Shown here: piece after piece, positions 12,281 to 16,278 of the stretch
Numbering within the stretch: the stretch's first letter is position 1
How the letters are laid out: each line of letters opens with the position of its first letter
Assembly (NCBI GenBank): GCA_050250795.1
Contig: JBFWNZ010000050.1
Location: 1 to 16,278, forward strand
Source: JBFWNZ01 sp050250795
GTDB lineage: Bacteria > Pseudomonadota > Alphaproteobacteria > UBA8366
Direction: 5' to 3'
Length of the DNA: 16,278 bases
Made by a program: the position numbers and the translations under genes
Notes under the pieces: generated by a model
Database searches by the model: none
Told to the model about the DNA's origin: nothing
What the model saw: the letters and a program-made list of their open reading frames with translations, nothing else

Positions 12281-13447
12281 ATGGATTTCTCGTTCACCGA
12301 AGACCAGCAGGCGATCTGCGAGAATGTCGCGCGCATCTGCGCGCGCTTCGGCGACGATTACTGGCTGGACCGCGACGACAGCGGCGAGTTTCCCCACGAT
12401 TTCCACAAGGCGATGGCCGAGGCCGGCTGGCTGGGGATCGCCATGCCCGAAGAGTATGGCGGCGCCGGGCTGGGCGTGACCGAGGCGGCGCTGATGATGC
12501 ACGAGGTCGCGCGCTCGTCGGGCGCGATGAGCGCCTGCTCGGCGATCCACATCAACGTCTTCGGCCCGCATCCCATCGTCGTGTTCGGAACCGGGGAACA
12601 GAAGGCGCGCTGGCTGCCGGGCCTGATTTCGGGCGACTACCTGTCCTGTTTCGGCGTGACCGAGCCGGATGCGGGGCTCAACACCACCCGGATCAAGACG
12701 CGGGCCGAGCGGTCGGGCAACGGCTATATCGTGAACGGCCGCAAGGTCTGGACCTCGACCGGGCAGCAGGCGCGCAAGATCATGCTGCTGGCGCGCACCA
12801 CGCCGCTGGAGCAATGCCGCAAGCCGACCGACGGCATGAGCCTGTTCTTCACCGACCTCGACCGCCGCTATTGCGAGGTGCGCGAGATCCCCAAGATGGG
12901 CCGCAAGGCGGTGGATTCGAACGCCGTGTTCATCGACGGCCTGCCGGTGCCGGGCGAGGATCTGATCGGCGAGGAAGGCAAGGGCTTCCACTACCTGCTG
13001 CACAGCCTGAACCCCGAGCGCGTGCTAGTGGCGGTGGAGGCCATCGGCATCGGCCGCAATGCGCTGGCGCGGGCCGTGCGCTATGCCAAGGAGCGGGTCG
13101 TCTTCGACCGGCCCATCGGCCAGAACCAGTCGATCCAGCACCCGCTGGCGGAAAACTGGATGGAGCTGGAGGCGGCCTTCCTGATGGCGATGAAGGCGGC
13201 CGCGCTCTACGACACGGACCGGCCCTGCGGGGCGGAGGCGAATGCCGCCAAGTATCTGGGCGGCGAGGCGGGCTTCAAGGCTTGCACCCAGGCGGTGATG
13301 ACCCATGGCGGCATGGGCTATGCCAAGGAGTTCCACGTGGAGCGGCTGATGCGCGAGGTGATGATCTGCCGCCTCGCGCCGATCAGCCCGCAGATGATCC
13401 TGAACTTCATCGCCGAGAAGGTGCTGGACCTGCCGCGGTCCTATTGA
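12281..13447 (+). CDS. Acyl-CoA dehydrogenase family protein
   Basis: This 388-aa flavoenzyme should catalyse alpha-beta dehydrogenation of an acyl-CoA. Helical N-terminal domain MDFSFTEDQQAICENVAR (1-18), LGIAMPEEYGGAGLG (51-65), the FAD/substrate loop CFGVTEPDAGLNTT (123-136), KVWTSTG (155-161), the R-x-x-F-D-R-P-I-G-Q segment (272-281) and THGGMGYAKEF (341-351) are all present. The C-terminal YEGT-type catalytic loop of short/medium-chain enzymes is absent; the region reads REVMICRLAPISPQM. E246 in LNPERVLVAVEAIG lies where long-chain and isovaleryl enzymes carry their base, so it is the likely substitute. The ATG at 12281 follows GGGGAGGAAGGGC. It is the last operon gene and ends 3 bases from the PECR-like gene. 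Confidence 0.9.
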   Translation: MDFSFTEDQQAICENVARICARFGDDYWLDRDDSGEFPHDFHKAMAEAGWLGIAMPEEYGGAGLGVTEAALMMHEVARSSGAMSACSAIHINVFGPHPIVVFGTGEQKARWLPGLISGDYLSCFGVTEPDAGLNTTRIKTRAERSGNGYIVNGRKVWTSTGQQARKIMLLARTTPLEQCRKPTDGMSLFFTDLDRRYCEVREIPKMGRKAVDSNAVFIDGLPVPGEDLIGEEGKGFHYLLHSLNPERVLVAVEAIGIGRNALARAVRYAKERVVFDRPIGQNQSIQHPLAENWMELEAAFLMAMKAAALYDTDRPCGAEANAAKYLGGEAGFKACTQAVMTHGGMGYAKEFHVERLMREVMICRLAPISPQMILNFIAEKVLDLPRSY

Positions 13448-13450
13448 GGG

Positions 13451-14308
13451 CTACAGCTTCGCCCAGTCCGGCCGGCCGATGGCCCAGGGATCGCCCCAGA
13501 GGCGCTGGCCGCCATCGATCGTGAGGCATTCGCCGGTGACGAACTTGCCGGAAGACGCCGCGAGATAGACGCAGGCCTCGGCGATGTCCTGCACGTCGCC
13601 GGCCTTCAGCATCGGGTTGCCCTGGCGGAAGGTCGGCTCGGCGCCCGGCGGATACTGCGCGAAGGCGCTGGTCTCGATGATGCCGGGGGCGACGCAGTTC
13701 ACGCGGATGTTCAGCGGCGCCCATTCCACCGCAACGCTGCGCGACAGATAGACCACGCCCGCCCGCGCGGCGCAGGTATGCGCGATGCCCGGCATGCCGC
13801 GCCAGATGTCGGCGACGATGTTGACGATGCAGCCCGGCTGGCCATGGTCGCGCCAGGCCCGCGCCGCCGACTGCATCATGTACCAGGTGCCGTTCAGGTT
13901 GGTGTCGATCACGGCGTTCCAGCCCTTGACCGAATAGTCGATGGCCGCCTGGGCGAACTGGCCCCCGGCATTGTTCACCAGCGCGTCCAGCCGGCCGTAT
14001 TCCTGCCAGACCGACGCCATCAGTGCATCGACCTGGGCCGGATCGCGGATGGTCATCACATGGCTTGCGACCGGGGCCCCCATGTCCTGGAAGAAGGCCG
14101 TGGCGGCGGCCAGCTTCGCCTCGTTGCGCCCGCAGACGACCAGCGTGGCGCCGAGCCGGGCGAACAGCAGCGCGATGGCCTTGCCGATGCCGCTGCCGGC
14201 GCCCGAGACGAGCACGACCTTGTCCTTGAAAAGGTCGGGTGCGTAGACCGTGGGCAGCGACAGCAGTTCATTGTCGGTGAAGCCGAAGCTGGGGGAGGTG
14301 TCGGACAT
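13451..14308 (-). CDS. SDR oxidoreductase resembling peroxisomal trans-2-enoyl-CoA reductase (PECR-like)
   Basis: This 285-aa Rossmann protein has the cofactor motif VSGAGSGIG (34-42), CGRN (59-62, suggesting NADPH) and NNAGG (112-116). The usual SDR Y-x-x-x-K is replaced by T178-C-A-A-R182, within HTCAARAGVVYLSRSVAVEW. Human PECR has the same kind of motif, HSGAARAGV, followed by a similar LALEWA...IRINCVAPG run, and its late segment DGGRSL...DNWPKG corresponds to DGGQRL...PDWAKL here. A trans-2-enoyl-CoA or dienoyl-CoA reductase role is therefore more likely than an alcohol dehydrogenase. Start at 14308 is chosen for its fit to the domain; its ribosome site (GAGAAAG) is modest. It converges on the acyl-CoA dehydrogenase. 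Confidence 0.85.
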   Translation of the reverse strand: MSDTSPSFGFTDNELLSLPTVYAPDLFKDKVVLVSGAGSGIGKAIALLFARLGATLVVCGRNEAKLAAATAFFQDMGAPVASHVMTIRDPAQVDALMASVWQEYGRLDALVNNAGGQFAQAAIDYSVKGWNAVIDTNLNGTWYMMQSAARAWRDHGQPGCIVNIVADIWRGMPGIAHTCAARAGVVYLSRSVAVEWAPLNIRVNCVAPGIIETSAFAQYPPGAEPTFRQGNPMLKAGDVQDIAEACVYLAASSGKFVTGECLTIDGGQRLWGDPWAIGRPDWAKL

Positions 14309-14430
14309 GGGCACGCTTTCTCGCTCTCGGGCGTTGTCTTTGTCGCAGCGCGGGCCGCAGGCGATTTCACCATAGGCGATGGCGCGCGAACTGCATAACC
14401 TTGACCGGGGCAACGGGACAGGCGGACCGG

Positions 14431-16050
14431 GTGCGGACGATACGGGCGCTGATGCTGTTCATGACGGTGCTGTCGGCATCCTGCCCGGCGGTCGCGCAGA
14501 CCCGCCCGCAGGACGCGCCGCTGATGCCGGTCCGCCTGCAACTGAAGTGGTCCCATCAGTTCCAGTTCGCGGGCTACTACGCAGCCCAGGAGAAAGGCTA
14601 TTTCCGCGAGGCCGGGCTCGATGTGGCGCTGGTCGAGGGCAGCGGGTCTATCGATCCTGTCGCGGAAGTGCTGTCCGGGCGTGCCGAGTTCGGCGTCGGC
14701 AGTTCCGAACTCGTCATTCATCGCAGCGAAGGCAAGCCGGTCGTCGCGCTCGCGGTGATCCTCCAGCATTCGCCCTTCGTGCTGGTCGCGCGCCAGGGAC
14801 CGGATGTGACCAGCATCCACGATCTGATCGGTCGGCGGGTGATGGTCGAATCCCATGCCGCAGAGCTTGAGGTCTATCTGACGCTGGAGCATGCGCCGCT
14901 GAGCCGGATGCAGGTGCTTCCGCATTCCGGCGACCCGCGCGATCTCGACCGCGGCGTGGATGCCATGACCGCCTATTCGAGCACCGAGCCCTTCATCCTT
15001 CAGGAGAACGGCATCGATTTTCAGGTCTTCAGCCCGCGCTCGTCGGGGATCGATTTCTATGGGGACACTCTGTTCACCAGCGAAGGCATGATCGAAAAGG
15101 ATCGCGCGGCGGTGAAGGCGTTCCGCGAAGCGGCCTTGCGGGGCTGGCGCTATGCGCTGGAGAACCAGCAGGAAATGATCGACCTGATCCTGGCGCGCTA
15201 TCCGGGGCGCCTGTCGCGGGCGGCCCTTGAGTTCGAGGCGGCGGATCTGCGGCGGCTGGCGATCCCGGACATGGTGGATGTGGGCTACATGTATCCGGGC
15301 CGATGGCGGCATATCGCGGACGGCTTCGCCAGCGTCGGCCTGATGCCTGCGGGATTCCCGCTGGACGGCTTCCTGTTCGAGGCGGACCGGCCGCGGGACC
15401 TGCGCTGGCTGTATGGTTCGCTGGCGGCGGCCGTGGCGGTTGCCGGCATCGGCGGGGTGGTCGCGGCGTGGTTCCTGCGGCTCAATCGCAGGCTCAAGCA
15501 CGAGATCGCGGAGAAGGAAGCGCTGACGGCGGAGCTTCGGCTTCTGGCGACGACCGATCCTCTGACAGGCGTTGCCAACCGACGCCATTTCATGGAGATC
15601 GCAGACCGGGAAACCAGCCGTGCGGCAAGGCTGGGCGTATTGCCGGCCTTGCTGATGGTCGATATCGATCACTTCAAGCGGATCAACGACCGTTACGGTC
15701 ATCCAACGGGCGACCGCATGATCCTGGCCCTGGCCGAGACCTGCCGAAAAACGGTGCGCGATATCGACACGGTGGCGCGCCTTGGCGGCGAAGAATTTGC
15801 GGTTCTGCTGCCGGGCACGGCTCTGGCTGAGGCGAGGCTCGTGGCGGAGCGGCTGCGCGCGGCCGCGGCGGCGACGCAAGTCGCCGCCGATGACGGCTCT
15901 AGGGTGTTCGCGACGGTCAGCATCGGGCTGGCGGCGGCGCTGCCGGGCGAAACCCTGGATCACCTGCTGATGCGGGCCGATCAGGGCCTGTATGACGCCA
16001 AGTCGCAGGGGCGCGACCGCATTTGCGAAGCAGCCGCCGAGGTCGGCTGA
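14431..16050 (+). CDS. Diguanylate cyclase with periplasmic NMT1/THI5-like sensor domain
   Basis: This 539-aa membrane protein should make cyclic di-GMP in response to an external ligand. It has a signal peptide (1-22, ending CPAVA), an NMT1/THI5-like solute-binding domain (about 33-320, starting VRLQLKWSHQFQFAGYYAAQ), one transmembrane helix (about 328-349), a short helical linker (350-372) and a GGDEF domain (373-535). The domain has TTDPLTGVANRR, metal-binding DIDHFKRIND (411-420) and an intact GGEEF (452-456). The RxxD inhibitory site R443-x-x-D446 is present five residues before it. THI5-type domains bind thiamine-pyrimidine-like molecules or related solutes; the ligand here is unknown. 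The GTG at 14431 is preferred; a TTG at 14401 lacks a ribosome site. Confidence 0.88.
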   Translation: MRTIRALMLFMTVLSASCPAVAQTRPQDAPLMPVRLQLKWSHQFQFAGYYAAQEKGYFREAGLDVALVEGSGSIDPVAEVLSGRAEFGVGSSELVIHRSEGKPVVALAVILQHSPFVLVARQGPDVTSIHDLIGRRVMVESHAAELEVYLTLEHAPLSRMQVLPHSGDPRDLDRGVDAMTAYSSTEPFILQENGIDFQVFSPRSSGIDFYGDTLFTSEGMIEKDRAAVKAFREAALRGWRYALENQQEMIDLILARYPGRLSRAALEFEAADLRRLAIPDMVDVGYMYPGRWRHIADGFASVGLMPAGFPLDGFLFEADRPRDLRWLYGSLAAAVAVAGIGGVVAAWFLRLNRRLKHEIAEKEALTAELRLLATTDPLTGVANRRHFMEIADRETSRAARLGVLPALLMVDIDHFKRINDRYGHPTGDRMILALAETCRKTVRDIDTVARLGGEEFAVLLPGTALAEARLVAERLRAAAAATQVAADDGSRVFATVSIGLAAALPGETLDHLLMRADQGLYDAKSQGRDRICEAAAEVG

Positions 16051-16070
16051 CTATCGAGGTTGGCTGACTA
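16038..16070. repeat. Short tandem duplication at the convergent gene ends
   Basis: Positions 16038-16053 and 16055-16070 are two 16-base copies (CGAGGTCGGCTGACTA-type) with one mismatch and one base between. Each copy carries TGA for the rightward frame and CTA (TAG) for the leftward frame. The first TGA ends the diguanylate cyclase and the second CTA ends the cytochrome gene. Confidence 0.7.
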
Positions 16071-16278
16071 TTTCGTGACCTGCTTCAGATACTCGATCAG
16101 GTTCTCGCGGTCCGCCGGCTTGCGCAGGCCGACATAGGTCATGCGGTTGTTGGGAACGGTGCCTTTCGGGTCGGTGAGATAGGCGTCCAGCGTCGCAGCT
16201 TCCCAGACGATGCCGGCCTCTTCCATCGCCTTGGTATACCGGATGCCCTGGACCGTCCCGGATTTGCGTCCGAACAGC
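16068..16278 (-). CDS. Class I cytochrome c, C-terminal part
   Basis: The last 70 residues of a gene that begins beyond the right edge. The fragment reads LFGRKSGTVQGIRYTKAMEE, then AGIVWEAATLDAYLTDPKGT, VPNNRMTYVGLRKPADRENL and IEYLKQVTK. This is the C-terminal half of a small mitochondrial-type/c2-type cytochrome c. The methionine in NNRMTYVGL is the expected axial haem ligand and the final helix is the conserved C-terminal helix. The CxxCH haem site and signal peptide would lie outside the window. It is an electron carrier, normally periplasmic. It converges on the diguanylate cyclase gene with 17 bases between the stops and no terminator hairpin visible there. Confidence 0.88.
   Translation of the reverse strand, partial: LFGRKSGTVQGIRYTKAMEEAGIVWEAATLDAYLTDPKGTVPNNRMTYVGLRKPADRENLIEYLKQVTK

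Noticed and set aside
14309..14413. Extension of the PECR-like gene to an upstream ATG (35 more residues)
   Set aside because: The extra segment is Arg/Cys-rich with no family similarity, and the downstream ATG starts a typical SDR N-terminus.
14401..14430. TTG start adding 10 residues to the diguanylate cyclase
   Set aside because: No ribosome site precedes it, and the GTG at 14431 places the basic n-region directly before the signal-peptide core.
14056..15963. A 635-codon leftward open frame across the diguanylate cyclase
   Set aside because: The opposite strand carries complete NMT1 and GGDEF domains; this frame has Arg/His/Gln-rich low-complexity content and no motif.
16233..16240. GGTATACC palindrome resembling a GntR half-site
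   Set aside because: It lies within the cytochrome c coding sequence, lacks the TTG/CAA flanks and spacing of the site at 315-334, and encodes normal residues.

Overview
The window is GC-rich throughout and carries densely packed bacterial genes on both strands. The encoded families (an orphan CheY-like receiver with its own HPt partner, a class I cytochrome c, an MXKDX-repeat exported protein, an HxlR regulator with a sterol-carrier tail, peroxisome-type beta-oxidation enzymes) and the GGAG-type ribosome sites suggest an alphaproteobacterium, possibly Rhodospirillales-like. The taxon is inference. I see no rRNA, tRNA, CRISPR array, insertion sequence or phage gene: this is ordinary chromosome.

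Layout. (1) 1-238 is the start of a flavoprotein of the tricarballylate dehydrogenase/fumarate reductase type, read leftwards from a strong promoter with a GntR-like operator between its -35 and -10 boxes. (2) 460-1456 is a receiver plus HPt phosphorelay pair. (3) 1453-3274 holds a divergent ComA/phosphosulfolactate-synthase-like gene and a metallo-beta-lactamase-fold hydrolase, in opposite directions. (4) 3295-3740 has a strong hairpin, an exported Lys/Met-rich repeat protein and a 27-bp palindrome. (5) 3784-7285 is a leftward three-gene sugar-acid operon: IlvD/Edd dehydratase, HpcH/HpaI aldolase, D-2-hydroxyacid dehydrogenase. (6) 7434-9100 contains a 63-aa unknown, two VOC proteins, a DUF1428 protein and a dispersed palindromic repeat. 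(7) 9163-14308 is the most interesting block: an HxlR-SCP2 regulator, an SDR, a hydratase-2 (MaoC), a 149-aa unknown and an acyl-CoA dehydrogenase rightwards, then a PECR-like reductase leftwards. (8) 14431-16050 is a periplasmic NMT1/THI5 sensor fused to a GGDEF diguanylate cyclase. (9) 16068-16278 is the C-terminal part of a cytochrome c.

How the genes may work together. Block 7 contains, as separate proteins, the three domain types of animal peroxisomal multifunctional enzyme 2 (3R-hydroxyacyl-CoA dehydrogenase, enoyl-CoA hydratase 2, SCP2). It adds an acyl-CoA dehydrogenase and a homologue of another peroxisomal enzyme, trans-2-enoyl-CoA reductase. The SCP2 module is fused to a DNA-binding domain, so it may sense the acyl/lipid ligand of the pathway (inference). 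Block 5 fits conversion of an aldonic acid to a 2-keto-3-deoxy acid, then aldol cleavage to pyruvate plus a short aldehyde, with a reductase for a related oxoacid. No transporter or dedicated regulator for it lies in the window.
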